DNA from: Verrucomicrobiales bacterium
GTDB taxonomy: Bacteria > Verrucomicrobiota > Verrucomicrobiia > Limisphaerales > UBA11358
DNA: 64,000 nt
Direction of reading: 5' to 3'
Assembly: GCA_028712475.1 (NCBI GenBank)
Contig: JAQTQB010000002.1
Location: 372,001-436,000, forward strand
Position 1 is the stretch's first letter, and every line of letters begins with the position of its first letter. A program made the translations under genes and the position numbers. A model generated the notes under the pieces. It ran no database searches. It was not told the origin of the DNA and saw only the letters and a list, made by a program, of their open reading frames with translations. This document shows positions 1 through 8,647 of this stretch, piece after piece.

Positions 1-178
1 TTTCTGGCGCGTGGGCGCGGAGGATTTGCGCATCCGTGATCCGGCCAGGCTCGTCAAAGGTGAGGGAAAGTTCGGCCTGGTTTTTCAGGCGCGCGAGCGT
101 GTCGGTGATGCGCGCGGGACGTTCGGGATGACCGGCGCGCGAATAACCGGCGCAGCGTTCGTCAGTGATGATTCTCAC
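1..178 (-). CDS. Histone deacetylase-like (AcuC/HDAC family) protein, partial
   Basis: The gene runs off the left edge, so only the first 59 residues are visible. They contain GYSRAGHPERPARI near residue 11 and a later segment DAQILRAHAPE. Both are typical of the N-terminus of bacterial class II histone-deacetylase-like amidohydrolases (AcuC/acetylpolyamine hydrolase relatives), zinc enzymes that remove acetyl groups from lysine or polyamines. I chose the GTG at 178 because the family motif starts directly after it; no strong ribosome binding site is visible. The catalytic His and Asp residues lie outside the window, so activity cannot be judged. It is divergent from the nuclease gene at 291. 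Confidence 0.7.
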   Translation of the reverse strand, partial: MRIITDERCAGYSRAGHPERPARITDTLARLKNQAELSLTFDEPGRITDAQILRAHAPE

Positions 179-290
179 ATGGAAATTAAAACAAAAACGG
201 CCACAGAGGGACACGAATTTATGCGCGCGAATTGTTTTTGCAACATGTGCCAGGTTCGCTAGATTTGGATTCAAACAGGGAATAATGATT

Positions 291-1313
291 ATGAATAAAA
301 AATGGTTCGCCATGGCGGCCGCACTGGGCGCGTTCACTTTCAACGTCGGCGCATGGGATTACGAGGGACATCACATGGTCAACGAACTGGCGCTGACGTC
401 GCTGCCCAAGGATTTCGGCATTGACCTCACGCCCGCGCTGAAGGGTCGCATCGCGTTTCTCGCGGGCGAGCCGGACCGCTGGCGCAACGTGCCGGACCTG
501 CCGCTAAAACATTTCAACGGCCCGGATCATTACCTGGATGTGGAGGACTTGACGTTGTGCGGGCTGACGCCGGAGACGCTGCCGATAATGCGTTATGATT
601 TTGTCGCGGCCATCGCGAACGCGCGCACGGCGCATCCGGAAAAATTCCCGGCGATTGATCCGGCGAAGGACGCCGACCACACGCGCGAACTGGCCGGATT
701 TCTGCCGTGGGCCATCACGGAGTATTATTGCAAGTTGAAGTCGGATTTCAGTTCGTTGAAGACGTTCCAGCAATACGGCGGCACGCCGGAGGAGATCGCG
801 AACGCGAAGGCGGACTGCGTTTATGTGATGGGGGTGATGGGGCATTACGTCGGCGACGGTTCGCAGCCGTTGCACACGACAAAGTATTTTAACGGCTGGG
901 TGGGTGAGAATCCCAAAGGTTACACGGTTAAGACGACCTTTCACGGCTGGATAGACGGCGGTTATCTCAAAAAGACCGGCGGGCTGAAATTTGACGCGCT
1001 GGCCGGGAAAATTCATCCGGCGGAAAAAATTGCCAATGCCGATGAGCCGGAAGGCATGTTCCGCGCCGCCGTAGTGTATATCGTGGAGCAAAATAAGTTC
1101 GTCGCGCCGCTTTATCAGATGGAAAAGGACGGACAGCTTTCCGGCGAGGGCGAAAAGGGCATGGAAGGCCGCCCGTTTCTTGAAGGTCAGATCGTAAAAG
1201 CCGGCCAGATGCTCGGGAACATCTGGTTGACGGCGTGGCTGGATGCACCGGAGGACAAGTATCTGGAAACCCAGCTCAAGCAGCGCGCGGAAAAAACTGC
1301 CGAGGTGAAATAA
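291..1313 (+). CDS. Exported S1/P1-type nuclease family protein
   Basis: A 340-residue protein with a signal peptide (about residues 1-21). The predicted mature N-terminus is Trp22, and in S1/P1 nucleases the N-terminal Trp is itself a zinc ligand. Further candidate ligands are His27 or His28, His185 and Asp189 and His195 in HYVGDGSQPLH, and His218 and Asp222 in HGWID. The family (also related to phospholipase C) cleaves single-stranded nucleic acids outside the cytoplasm using three zinc ions. I chose the ATG at 291 because AGGG lies 10 nt upstream; the in-frame ATG at 285 is too close to it. A DUF423 gene follows 21 nt downstream and may be cotranscribed. Confidence 0.8.
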   Translation: MNKKWFAMAAALGAFTFNVGAWDYEGHHMVNELALTSLPKDFGIDLTPALKGRIAFLAGEPDRWRNVPDLPLKHFNGPDHYLDVEDLTLCGLTPETLPIMRYDFVAAIANARTAHPEKFPAIDPAKDADHTRELAGFLPWAITEYYCKLKSDFSSLKTFQQYGGTPEEIANAKADCVYVMGVMGHYVGDGSQPLHTTKYFNGWVGENPKGYTVKTTFHGWIDGGYLKKTGGLKFDALAGKIHPAEKIANADEPEGMFRAAVVYIVEQNKFVAPLYQMEKDGQLSGEGEKGMEGRPFLEGQIVKAGQMLGNIWLTAWLDAPEDKYLETQLKQRAEKTAEVK

Positions 1314-1334
1314 TATGCGCCTGCCGCCCGGATC

Positions 1335-1703
1335 ATGACCAGCACGACAGCCATGCGAATCAGTGCCGCTGCGGGATTTTTCGCCGTGGTGCTCGGCGCG
1401 TTTGGCGCGCATGCGCTGAAGGAAATTCTGACACAAAACGGGACGGCGGCGGTCTGGGAGAAAGCGGTGTTCTACCACTTCATCCACGCGGTCATGCTGT
1501 TCGTGATTGCGGGACGAAAACCATTTATGGCCGGGGCGTGGTGGAGTTTTTTCGCGGGCATCGTGATTTTTTCCGGTTCACTTTATCTGCTGGCCGTCAC
1601 GGATTTGAAATGGTTCGGTGCCATCACGCCCATTGGTGGCGCGGGTTTTCTCCTCGGCTGGGCGTGGTTATTTTTATTTGGCGGAAAGTCTAATGACCGG
1701 TAG
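1335..1703 (+). CDS. DUF423 family inner-membrane protein
   Basis: A 122-residue protein with about four hydrophobic helices. The start contains AAAGFFAVVLGAFGAHAL, the usual opening of DUF423/YgdD-type membrane proteins, followed by a conserved EKAVFYHFIHAVML segment. The family function is not established. An internal ATG at 1353 would also keep the family domain intact. The gene lies downstream of the nuclease gene with a 21-nt gap. The next feature is a tRNA on the other strand, so the transcript probably ends near 1710-1765, although no clear terminator is visible. Confidence 0.85.
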   Translation: MTSTTAMRISAAAGFFAVVLGAFGAHALKEILTQNGTAAVWEKAVFYHFIHAVMLFVIAGRKPFMAGAWWSFFAGIVIFSGSLYLLAVTDLKWFGAITPIGGAGFLLGWAWLFLFGGKSNDR

Positions 1704-1769
1704 TTGCCTGCCCTCCAATCAACTGGCTTGCCGGGTCGAAGCTCGCAGCGCGGCGGAGAGCGAAGGCTG

Positions 1770-1845
1770 TGGTGGGCCCGCCCGGACTCGAACCGGGAAC
1801 CAAAGCATTATGAGTGCTCTGCTCTAACCATTGAGCTACGGGCCC
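1770..1845 (-). tRNA. tRNA with CAU anticodon (Met or Ile2)
   Basis: A full cloverleaf can be folded on the minus strand: acceptor GGGCCCG/CGGGCCC, D stem GCTC/GAGC, anticodon stem GAGCA/TGCTT around loop CTCATAA, T stem CCCGG/CCGGG, A73 and an encoded CCA. The anticodon is CAU. Elongator Met and lysidine-modified Ile2 tRNAs share this anticodon and loop, so identity needs a model that scores tilS determinants. It is not the initiator type, because the first acceptor pair is a G-C match. Confidence 0.93.
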
Positions 1846-2046
1846 GCTGTTGGGGATTCATTTTGGCGCGGGCGGCTCTGCGGCGGCAAGTTAATTCGCC
1901 TTTGTGCAAAAACTGAAATTTGGCGCTGTCCAGTTGCGACCAATGAGTCACGGCCACGTTCCACGTTTTGATCAATCTCAAAAAGGCACGGCCAAATTCA
2001 GCGTTGCTTTTTGGTTTGTTTGTGAGCATCTTCACTGCCCCTGCGT

Positions 2047-2123
2047 CGGGGCGTAGCGTAGCCTGGTAGCGCGCTTGTTTCGGGTACAAGAGGTCGTGAG
2101 TTCGAATCTCACCGCCCCGACCA
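2047..2123 (+). tRNA. tRNA-Pro (CGG)
   Basis: A 77-nt cloverleaf with acceptor CGGGGCG/CGCCCCG, anticodon stem CTTGT/ACAAG around loop TTCGGGT (anticodon CGG), T stem GTGAG/CTCAC, A73 and encoded CCA. It lies 5 nt from the 3' end of the convergent methyltransferase gene. Confidence 0.95.
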
Positions 2124-2127
2124 TTTT

Positions 2128-2961
2128 CTAACCGTTAATTTTCGCTTTAAGCCTTTGCCTGGCAATTTTGACGTAGGCTGGTTCCATCTCAATTCCCAGC
2201 CAGCGTCGCCCGTGCTGCTTCGCGACCATGGCTGTCGTCCCGGAACCCAAAAACGGATCCAGCACCAAATCCCCCGGATCCGACGACGTCAACACGATGC
2301 GCTCAATGAGCTTGAGTGGCTTCTGCGTCGGGTGTCCGCATTTTTCCCCGGAGCGGCCTTTGAGGCTGGGGATGCGCCAGAGGTTGGTGGCGAATTTGCC
2401 CGCCGCCAGATGCCGTCGCCGCGCCGCTTGATCCTGATAACGTTTGTCCCGGAGATATTCTTTGATCGTCGCCGCGTCATACGGTTCGCGCACGGCGGAC
2501 TTGTTAAATTTTGGTTTCGCGGATTTGCGCAGCACCAGAATCAGCTCGGTGGCCGGTGTGAAACTGTCGCGCCGTTCGTTGTAGCCCACGACGCGATCCC
2601 AGGTGATTAGATCGTGAAACTGCCACCGGTGCGTGGCCGCCGCCATCAAGTGCAGGAAGGTGTGTTCACGTTTGCCCAACTGGCCGAAGCAATAAATCAA
2701 ACCGTTCGCGCACAACACCCGCATCGCCTCACCCAGCCAGGTCATTGACCAGTCCAGATACGCCTCTGCGTCGGGCCATTGCTGATCCCAGGCGTGATCC
2801 AGCACTTGAAAATAGGGCGGATCGGCGATGACCAGTTGAACCGACCCGGATGCCATCTGCTGCAACTCGATCAGCGCGTCGCCGCAAATAATCCGCCCCG
2901 GTTTCGTTTCGTCACCGGTGTAACAATTGCGTGGACGGGGCGGGCTGGGCTTCTTTTTCAT
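2128..2961 (-). CDS. Site-specific DNA methyltransferase (DPPY class)
   Basis: A 277-residue amino-methyltransferase transferring a methyl group from S-adenosylmethionine to adenine N6 or cytosine N4. Catalytic motif IV is DPPY at residues 47-50. The SAM-binding motif I, DPFLGSGTT, comes near the C-terminus at about 235-243, preceded by HPTQKP near 212. The order IV-then-I is that of the beta class. I chose the ATG at 2961; the longer reading frame upstream would overlap the divergent trmB gene. No restriction endonuclease or specificity gene is adjacent, so this looks like an orphan methyltransferase, perhaps of a regulatory or cell-cycle type. The recognition sequence cannot be inferred from the sequence. 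Confidence 0.85.
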   Translation of the reverse strand: MKKKPSPPRPRNCYTGDETKPGRIICGDALIELQQMASGSVQLVIADPPYFQVLDHAWDQQWPDAEAYLDWSMTWLGEAMRVLCANGLIYCFGQLGKREHTFLHLMAAATHRWQFHDLITWDRVVGYNERRDSFTPATELILVLRKSAKPKFNKSAVREPYDAATIKEYLRDKRYQDQAARRRHLAAGKFATNLWRIPSLKGRSGEKCGHPTQKPLKLIERIVLTSSDPGDLVLDPFLGSGTTAMVAKQHGRRWLGIEMEPAYVKIARQRLKAKING

Positions 2962-3089
2962 GGCGGAGATTTTGCGGCGCGCCCGCACACGATGGCAGCC
3001 CGCCCTCGCAAGACAAGCCCGCAAAAGCTTGTGCAAAGTGGATTCGGCGGTTAATTGTTCAGCCGGAATTTTCAACACTTTAATTAAAA

Positions 3090-3722
3090 TTGACTGCCGC
3101 GCCCACATCCATCGTCCCCGAAAATCTGCTCGTTCAACTGAACACGATTCTTGAGCCGTTAAACCTGGCCGAACTGTTTCCAAAGTCGCAATCGCTGGAA
3201 GTAGAACTGGGCTGTGGCGACGCCTCGTTTCTCGTCGAATACGCCCGTCGTCAGCCGCAAACGAATTTTATCGGCGTGGAACGTCTGCTGGGCCGCATCA
3301 AAAAACTGGATCGCAAAGGCCGTCGCGCCGGGCTGGCCAATCTGCGCGGCGTCCGCATCGAGTCCGCTTATTTTCTGCAATACCTCCTGCCGCCGCACGC
3401 GGCCACGGCGCTGCATGTTTATTTTCCCGACCCGTGGCCGAAGAAGAAACATCGCAAGCACCGGCTCGTCAACGAACGCTTTCCCGACCTCGCCCGCGCC
3501 GCGCTCATGACCGGCGGCGTGGTTTACCTGCGAACGGATGACACGGACTATTTCGCGCAAATGACCGGGGTATTCGGCACCAGCAAGGAATTCCAAAAAG
3601 TCGAAACGCCGGGCGAACTGGCGGAAGTGCTGACTGATTTCGAGCGGGAATTTAATGCGCGGGAAATCCCGACGTTGCGGGCGGCGTATCAAGTCAAAGG
3701 CCGGATGAAAAATGAAGAATGA
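3090..3722 (+). CDS. trmB: tRNA (guanine-N7-)-methyltransferase
   Basis: A 210-residue Rossmann methyltransferase that makes m7G46 in tRNA. It shows the SAM-binding ELGCGDASF, the acidic IGVER turn, and the family signature VYFPDPWPKKKHRKHR. A stop codon lies 9 nt upstream of the TTG at 3090, and no ATG or GTG exists in frame before the domain, so TTG 3090 is the best start. The last residues (GRMKNEE) are encoded by one arm of a tandem-word palindrome that separates this gene from the convergent membrane protein. Confidence 0.9.
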   Translation: MTAAPTSIVPENLLVQLNTILEPLNLAELFPKSQSLEVELGCGDASFLVEYARRQPQTNFIGVERLLGRIKKLDRKGRRAGLANLRGVRIESAYFLQYLLPPHAATALHVYFPDPWPKKKHRKHRLVNERFPDLARAALMTGGVVYLRTDDTDYFAQMTGVFGTSKEFQKVETPGELAEVLTDFEREFNAREIPTLRAAYQVKGRMKNEE

Positions 3723-3770
3723 AGAACTTCAATTTGTTTCATCATTCTTCATTCATCCTTCATCATTTAT
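3703..3770. repeat. Tandem-word palindrome (ATGAAGA words)
   Basis: The left arm repeats ATGAA(A/G)AATGAAG words. The right arm carries the reverse complement, CATTCTTCATTCATCC. The element covers the last codons and stop of trmB and reaches the 3' end of the convergent PF04020 gene, so it could act as a bidirectional stem-loop at both transcript ends. Confidence 0.7.
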
Positions 3771-4222
3771 ACGTCAATCACCGGGCCGCTGCCATTATCG
3801 TCGTCTTTCCGGGGCGGCGGCGGGCGGCGTTGAATTGAGACGCGCGCTTTTGCGTTGCCGGTCAAAATGTTCAACGCGCCGGAGATGAGGCTGATGATCA
3901 GCGCGCCAAGCAGTGCCGCGCCAAACGAATTCACTTGAAAATAGGGGTGCATCAGCCAGCTCACGAAGCAGAGCATCAGCGCGTTGATGACGAGCATGAA
4001 AAGACCCAGCGTCAAGATCAGCAGCGGCAGCGCTAAAACCACGAGGATTGGGCGGATGAAGGCGTTAAGGATGCCCAACACCAGCGCGGTCAGCACCGGC
4101 GCAAGCAGCCCCGGATCGCGGAAATGGATGCCCTGCACGACCTGCACCGCCACCAGCACGGCCAGCGTGTTGATGAGCCAGCTTTGCAAAAAGCGCAGCG
4201 ATTGTTTTAATCTGGGTTGCAT
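3767..4222 (-). CDS. PF04020 (phage-holin-IV-like, YvlD) membrane protein
   Basis: A 151-residue protein with four hydrophobic segments and the family pattern LVLGILNAFIRPIL in the second helix, followed by LTLGLFMLVINALML. These small membrane proteins are widespread in bacterial chromosomes. The holin label is historical and no phage gene is nearby, so a lysis role should not be assumed. The C-terminal 30 residues are soluble and charged. The gene is convergent with trmB. Confidence 0.8.
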   Translation of the reverse strand: MQPRLKQSLRFLQSWLINTLAVLVAVQVVQGIHFRDPGLLAPVLTALVLGILNAFIRPILVVLALPLLILTLGLFMLVINALMLCFVSWLMHPYFQVNSFGAALLGALIISLISGALNILTGNAKARVSIQRRPPPPRKDDDNGSGPVIDV

Positions 4223-4371
4223 GACTGTCCCGCTGAAAAATCAGCGTGCGTCCAAACTGCGCCAGTCTTTGCTTAAAAACAAGGTTCAAACTAAACCGGC
4301 GGAAATGACGCGCTAAAATTACCTGCCGATTTTAATCGCCGGGCATTTGCAACTGTTGTAAATCGTTTCCC

Positions 4372-5295
4372 ATGATTGCTTCACGACCGCTCGTTCTGGC
4401 CCTCGGACTGGTTTGCTTTGGCGCGGCGGTCCTTTCGCCCGCAGCGGCGGAAAGCGTCATTGCGCCCGGCGAAAAACTGAAAAAGCTCGCCGACGGATTC
4501 AAATTCACCGAGGGGCCGACCTGTGACGCCAACGGAAATATTTTTTTCACCGACCAGCCGAATGACCGCATTCTCAAGTGGAGCGTCAGGGGAAAGCTTT
4601 CCACTTTCCTCCAGCCCGCCGGCCGTGCCAACGGCCTGTGCTTCGACGCCCACGGCAACCTGATTGCCTGTGCCGAGGCGAACAACGAACTCTGGGCCAT
4701 CGCCCCGGACAAAACCGTGACCGTTCTCGTCACGAATTTTGACGGCAAATTTCTGAACGGCCCGAACGATGTCTGGGCTGCGCCCGATGGTTCGCTTTAT
4801 TTCACCGACCCGTTTTATCGTCGCGGCTGGGCGGATACGAACGCGGTGCGCGTGGCGGGCGAAAATGTTTATCATCTTTCACCAAGCCGGGAAAATTTGC
4901 GGGCCTTCGCCGTAGATTTGAAAAAACCCAACGGCATCACCGGTTCGCCTGACGGGAAAAATCTTTTCGTCGCCGACATCCGGGCCAACCAGACCTGGCG
5001 CTACGACATTTTGCCGGACGGTTCGCTGACGAACAAAACGCCGTTCTGCCCCAAAGGCTCGGATGGCATGACGATTGACGCCGATGGAAATCTGTATCTC
5101 TGCGCGACCGGCGCGACCAACGGCGTCACCGTTTTTGACAAGGCTGGAAAACAGATAGACCACATTGACGTGCCGGAACGCTGGACGGCCAACGTGAGCT
5201 TTGGCGGCAAGGATCACCGGACACTGTTCATCACCGCCAGCGAATCTCTCTACTCGATCAAACTGCGGGTCAAAGGCGCGAACGTGGCGAAATGA
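4372..5295 (+). CDS. Exported SMP-30/gluconolactonase-like beta-propeller
   Basis: A 307-residue protein with a signal peptide ending near residue 26 (AAA-ES). Repeated propeller strands appear as GNIFFTDQPNDRILKW, GLCFDAHGNL, GPNDVWAAPDGSLYFTD and NGITGSPDGKNLFVAD. These match SMP-30/LRE family lactonases, which hydrolyse sugar lactones using a divalent metal. The FTEGPTCD, GPNDVW and NGI-SPDG segments carry the expected metal-binding Glu, Asn and Asp. The substrate cannot be named. The stop abuts the downstream convergent gene by one base if that gene is read through its probable frameshift. Confidence 0.85.
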   Translation: MIASRPLVLALGLVCFGAAVLSPAAAESVIAPGEKLKKLADGFKFTEGPTCDANGNIFFTDQPNDRILKWSVRGKLSTFLQPAGRANGLCFDAHGNLIACAEANNELWAIAPDKTVTVLVTNFDGKFLNGPNDVWAAPDGSLYFTDPFYRRGWADTNAVRVAGENVYHLSPSRENLRAFAVDLKKPNGITGSPDGKNLFVADIRANQTWRYDILPDGSLTNKTPFCPKGSDGMTIDADGNLYLCATGATNGVTVFDKAGKQIDHIDVPERWTANVSFGGKDHRTLFITASESLYSIKLRVKGANVAK

Positions 5296-5345
5296 TCATC
5301 TCACTTCTTCGAGCAATTCTTTCAACCGTTCTCGTTCCAATCGTT

Positions 5346-5762
5346 TCAAATTCTTGAAAAAGAAAAACCAGTAGATTGGCGCAAAAACAAAATAATTGGC
5401 CAAGGAAAATAGTAAATAGCCGCGATTGTGAACGGGATCACGCACAACTTATCGGTCACACCGTTTCTCAATACTTCGCCTTGGGAAAAAACATAGATGT
5501 AAGGCATCCAATTGTTGTAAGTGCCCACGGCGCTCCCGCAATGTTCGCAGAACCATGCCAGCTCCGAATGCGGGGTCAAACACCGGTGACAGATTGGTGT
5601 TGCGTCATCTGCCTGCAAGGAAGCTTCAATTTCTGCGCTCCAGGGGTTGGGCGTGACAGGGGCGGTGCGAACCCAAACGGCCAGCCGCCACAATCCGGCG
5701 AGCAGCAGGCCTGCCAATCCTAATCCGGATACAATTTGATTGGGATTGTTTGGTTCGATCAT
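5346..5762 (-). CDS. Zinc-ribbon membrane protein, probably frameshifted
   Basis: A 138-residue frame with an N-terminal transmembrane helix, a zinc ribbon of two CxxC pairs (CHRC near residue 58 and CEHC near 73) and a second hydrophobic region. The intact frame ends abruptly after about 25 hydrophobic residues. Another frame continues with a helix (YFVFAPIYWFFFF) and a basic/acidic tail (KNLKRLERERLKELLEEVR) to a stop at 5296. A one-base loss near 5410-5414 would explain this. I do not recognise a function. It may be a real mutation or a sequencing error. Confidence 0.6.
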   Translation of the reverse strand: MIEPNNPNQIVSGLGLAGLLLAGLWRLAVWVRTAPVTPNPWSAEIEASLQADDATPICHRCLTPHSELAWFCEHCGSAVGTYNNWMPYIYVFSQGEVLRNGVTDKLCVIPFTIAAIYYFPWPIILFLRQSTGFSFSRI

Positions 5763-5851
5763 TTAAATCGTTGCAACCTCTCATTCTACCTTCTGTTGGT
5801 CAAGCCGGATAGAAATCCAGATGTGTAACCGATGCCATTGATGAGTGATTG

Positions 5852-6346
5852 TCAGGAACGCAGAATCACATTCGTTGCGAAGAGAATGATCATCACGACG
5901 CCGATGGAGAATTTGCCAACGATGCCCAGCAGCAGTCCCAGCGTAGCACCTACGCCGGCGTGGACGGCTTTTTTGAATTCCTTGTCGCCGAGCATCTCAA
6001 ACAGCATGGCGCCGAGAAATGGGCCGAGGATGATTCCTGGCAGGCTGAAGAACAGGCCGATGATTCCGCCAATGACTGCGCCGGTCATCCCGCGCCAGGT
6101 TGCGCCAAATTTCTTTGCACCCAGCATGCCGGCCAGAAAATCAAATAACAGGGAAACCAGCGTGAGCGCGACAAGAATACCCAGCACAAGATTGCTGACG
6201 CTGGCTTCGCCGAAATAAAGCCGGTGTCCGATCGCTGCGACCAACACCAAAGGCGTGCCGGGCAGCACCGGCAGCAGGCTGCCGATCAACCCGATCAGCA
6301 TCACCAGCAAGGTGAGGCTTAGGCCAATGATTTGTTCCGTAGTCAT
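5852..6346 (-). CDS. DUF456 family membrane protein
   Basis: A 164-residue protein with five or six hydrophobic segments. It has the DUF456 signature: an opening helix followed by GSLLPVLPGTPLVL, and two Gly-rich segments (GAVIGGIIGLFFSLPGIILG and GATLGLLLGIVGKF). The function of the family is unknown. It lies 58 nt downstream of uvrB on the same strand and may be cotranscribed with it. Confidence 0.88.
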   Translation of the reverse strand: MTTEQIIGLSLTLLVMLIGLIGSLLPVLPGTPLVLVAAIGHRLYFGEASVSNLVLGILVALTLVSLLFDFLAGMLGAKKFGATWRGMTGAVIGGIIGLFFSLPGIILGPFLGAMLFEMLGDKEFKKAVHAGVGATLGLLLGIVGKFSIGVVMIILFATNVILRS

Positions 6347-6404
6347 GAATGGTATTGTAGCAGCGAGCGTGAGTTCGCTCCGATTGAAACTGCAAATTAC
6401 ACTA

Positions 6405-8504
6405 TCATTTCCTGGCCCGTTTTGATTTTCGATAACTCACCGGCTTCGCTTCCGGCTTGCCGCCGTCAACGATCCGCTTGAGTTCCTTGATCTGGTCGCG
6501 GAGCAGCGCGGCTTTTTCAAAGTGCAAATCCTCGGCGGCCTTGAGCATCTCGCCTTCGAGTTCGCGGATGGTCTCGGTCACATCCACGTCCATTTTTGCG
6601 TCGTGCAAAACGGCATCGGCCTCCTCGCGCGTCGTCCGGTGAACCGCAAGGCTTGCCTCGACCGCGCGGACGACACTGCGGGGTGTGATATGGTGTTCCG
6701 TGTTGTAGGCGATCTGCCGGTTGCGGCGATATTCGGTGACGGCGAGAAATTTCTTGATGCTGTCCGTCATCACGTCGGCGTAAAGAATCACTTCGCCGTT
6801 CAAGTGACGTGCGGCGCGGCCGGAGGTCTGGATCAAACTGGTTTCGCTGCGGAGAAAACCTTCCTTGTCCGCGTCCAGAATCGCGACTAGCGAAACCTCT
6901 GGCAAATCCAGGCCTTCGCGCAACAGATTGATGCCGACGAGCACGTCGAACTCACCCTTGCGGAGCGAGCGAAGAATTTCCACGCGTTCGATGGCGTCAA
7001 TTTCGCTGTGGAGATATTGCACGCGGATGCCGATGTCCCGCAGGTAATCCGTGAGTTCTTCCGCCGTGCGCTTGGTCAAGGTGGTGACGAGCGTGCGCTC
7101 TTTTTTGTCGCCGCGCTTGCGGACTTCTTCCATCAAATCGTCAATCTGGCCTTTGAGCGGCTTGACGGTGACTTTTGGATCAATCAGTCCCGTCGGGCGC
7201 ACGACGAGTTCGACCACGCCGGGAATTTCTTGGTGGGGCGAGGCTCCTGGAGAGCCGTCGGTTTCGGCTCGCGGGGACGCTCGCCCCACCACAGCGCTCT
7301 GCCGTGACCATTCGATCTCGCGCGGCGAGGGCGTGGCGCTGACGTAAATCGTCTGGTTTTGCATGGATTGAAATTCCAGGAAATTCATCGGCCGGTTGTC
7401 CAGCGCGCTCGGCAAGCGGAAACCGTGATCCACCAGCACCGTCTTGCGCGACTTGTCGCCCTCATACATGCCGCCGATCTGCGAAACCGTGACGTGCGAT
7501 TCGTCCACGACGAGCAGATAATCCTTCGGGAAAAAATCAAACAACGTATTCGGCTGCGAACCGGGCTTGCGCGCGGCGATGTGGCGCGAATAATTTTCGA
7601 TGCCGGAACAGAAGCCCATCTCTTCCATCATCTCCAGGTCGTATTCCGTCCGCATCTTGATGCGCTGCGCTTCGAGCAGCTTGCCGTGCTTCTCGAAAAA
7701 CACGATGCGTTCGCGAAGTTCCTCGCGGATGCCGAGGATGGCATTTTTTAATTTGTCGCCGGTGGTGACGAATTGCTTGGCGGGAAAAATGGTAACGCCG
7801 GCAAGCGATTCAATTTTTTCCCCCGTCAACGGCTCGAAGCGGGTGAGGCGTTCGATGTCTTCGCCGAAAAACTCGACGCGCAGCGCATCTTCGCGGCCGG
7901 CGGGACAGATTTCCACCGTATCGCCGCGCACGCGGAACTGGCCGCGCTCAAAGGCGACGTCGTTGCGCGTGTATTGCAAATCCACGAGTCGCGAGAGCAG
8001 TTGTTCGCGCGAAATGCCGCCGCCGGCACGAAGCGGAATGATCATCTCCTCGTAATCCTCCTTGCTGCCGATGCCGTAGATGCACGAGACGCTGGCGACG
8101 ACGATCACATCGCGCCGCGAGAACAGCGAACTCATGGTCGAGAGCCGGAGGCGCTCGATCTCCTCGTTGATGCTGGAATCTTTTTCGATGAAGGTATCGG
8201 TGCGCGGGATGTAGGCTTCGGGCTGGTAATAATCGAAGTAGCTGACGAAGTATTCGACGGCGTTGTGTGGGAAAAAACTTTTGAACTCGGCGTAAAGCTG
8301 GGCGGCAAGCGTCTTGTTGTGGGAGATCACGAGCGTGGGCTTGTCCACGTTTCGGATGACATTCGCCACGGTAAACGTCTTGCCCGAACCGGTGACACCA
8401 CGCAGCGTCTGGGCTTTCGCGCCGGACAAAATTCCAGCGGTCAATTTCTCGATCGCCTGCGGCTGGTCGCCGGCGGGCGCGTAATCGGAGACGAGTTCAA
8501 ACAT
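6405..8504 (-). CDS. uvrB: Excinuclease ABC subunit B, with in-frame repeat insert
   Basis: A 699-residue helicase-like subunit of the UvrABC nucleotide excision repair complex, which verifies damage after loading by UvrA and recruits UvrC. Walker A is GVTGSGKT at residues 36-43. The damage-probing beta-hairpin region ([20 protein letters not shown]), the DESH box and helicase motif VI (QTSGRAARH) are present, and the C-terminus has the UVR domain that binds UvrC. Residues about 405-425 ([19 protein letters not shown]) have no counterpart in the family and are encoded by a palindromic element. They sit between [14 protein letters not shown] and the RPTGL block, in a position likely to be a loop. 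Confidence 0.97.
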   Translation of the reverse strand: MFELVSDYAPAGDQPQAIEKLTAGILSGAKAQTLRGVTGSGKTFTVANVIRNVDKPTLVISHNKTLAAQLYAEFKSFFPHNAVEYFVSYFDYYQPEAYIPRTDTFIEKDSSINEEIERLRLSTMSSLFSRRDVIVVASVSCIYGIGSKEDYEEMIIPLRAGGGISREQLLSRLVDLQYTRNDVAFERGQFRVRGDTVEICPAGREDALRVEFFGEDIERLTRFEPLTGEKIESLAGVTIFPAKQFVTTGDKLKNAILGIREELRERIVFFEKHGKLLEAQRIKMRTEYDLEMMEEMGFCSGIENYSRHIAARKPGSQPNTLFDFFPKDYLLVVDESHVTVSQIGGMYEGDKSRKTVLVDHGFRLPSALDNRPMNFLEFQSMQNQTIYVSATPSPREIEWSRQSAVVGRASPRAETDGSPGASPHQEIPGVVELVVRPTGLIDPKVTVKPLKGQIDDLMEEVRKRGDKKERTLVTTLTKRTAEELTDYLRDIGIRVQYLHSEIDAIERVEILRSLRKGEFDVLVGINLLREGLDLPEVSLVAILDADKEGFLRSETSLIQTSGRAARHLNGEVILYADVMTDSIKKFLAVTEYRRNRQIAYNTEHHITPRSVVRAVEASLAVHRTTREEADAVLHDAKMDVDVTETIRELEGEMLKAAEDLHFEKAALLRDQIKELKRIVDGGKPEAKPVSYRKSKRARK
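7232..7290. repeat. GGTGGGGCGAG palindromic element inside uvrB
   Basis: A 59-bp element bounded by GGTGGGGCGAG at 7232-7242 and its exact reverse complement CTCGCCCCACC at 7280-7290. It lies within uvrB and keeps the reading frame open. The same ends bound an insert in miaA at 38598-38690, and a degenerate version lies between genes at 49347-49413. Confidence 0.85.
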
Positions 8505-8550
8505 TCGCAGCGAAAGTAGAAGCGAAACGGCGGCGCGTCAACGTGCGCGT

Positions 8551-8579
8551 AGTGGCACGGGCGGGACGCCTGCGCCACT
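8551..8579. repeat. Short inverted repeat in the uvrB-corA intergenic region
   Basis: AGTGGC and GCCACT flank a GC-rich centre with a second small inverted repeat (GGCGGGACGCC). It lies in the 143-bp region between the divergent uvrB and corA genes, where both promoters must be. It could be an operator or another repeat family member. I see no clear -35/-10 pair. Confidence 0.4.
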
Positions 8580-8647
8580 GTGCAAACAAACTTGCCTTGC
8601 GCCGCCGCCGGAAACTATGCTGTGTCCAGCTTGACGAAGATTGACGC

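Noticed and set aside
504-1487. 327-aa open frame on the minus strand
   Set aside because: It is antisense to the nuclease and DUF423 genes, which show clear family motifs; the minus frame has none.
2128-2961. Restriction-modification system
   Set aside because: No endonuclease or specificity gene is adjacent to the methyltransferase; only an orphan enzyme is supported.
3767-4222. Prophage because of a holin-IV-like gene
   Set aside because: Only a family label; no phage structural, integrase or lysis genes nearby.
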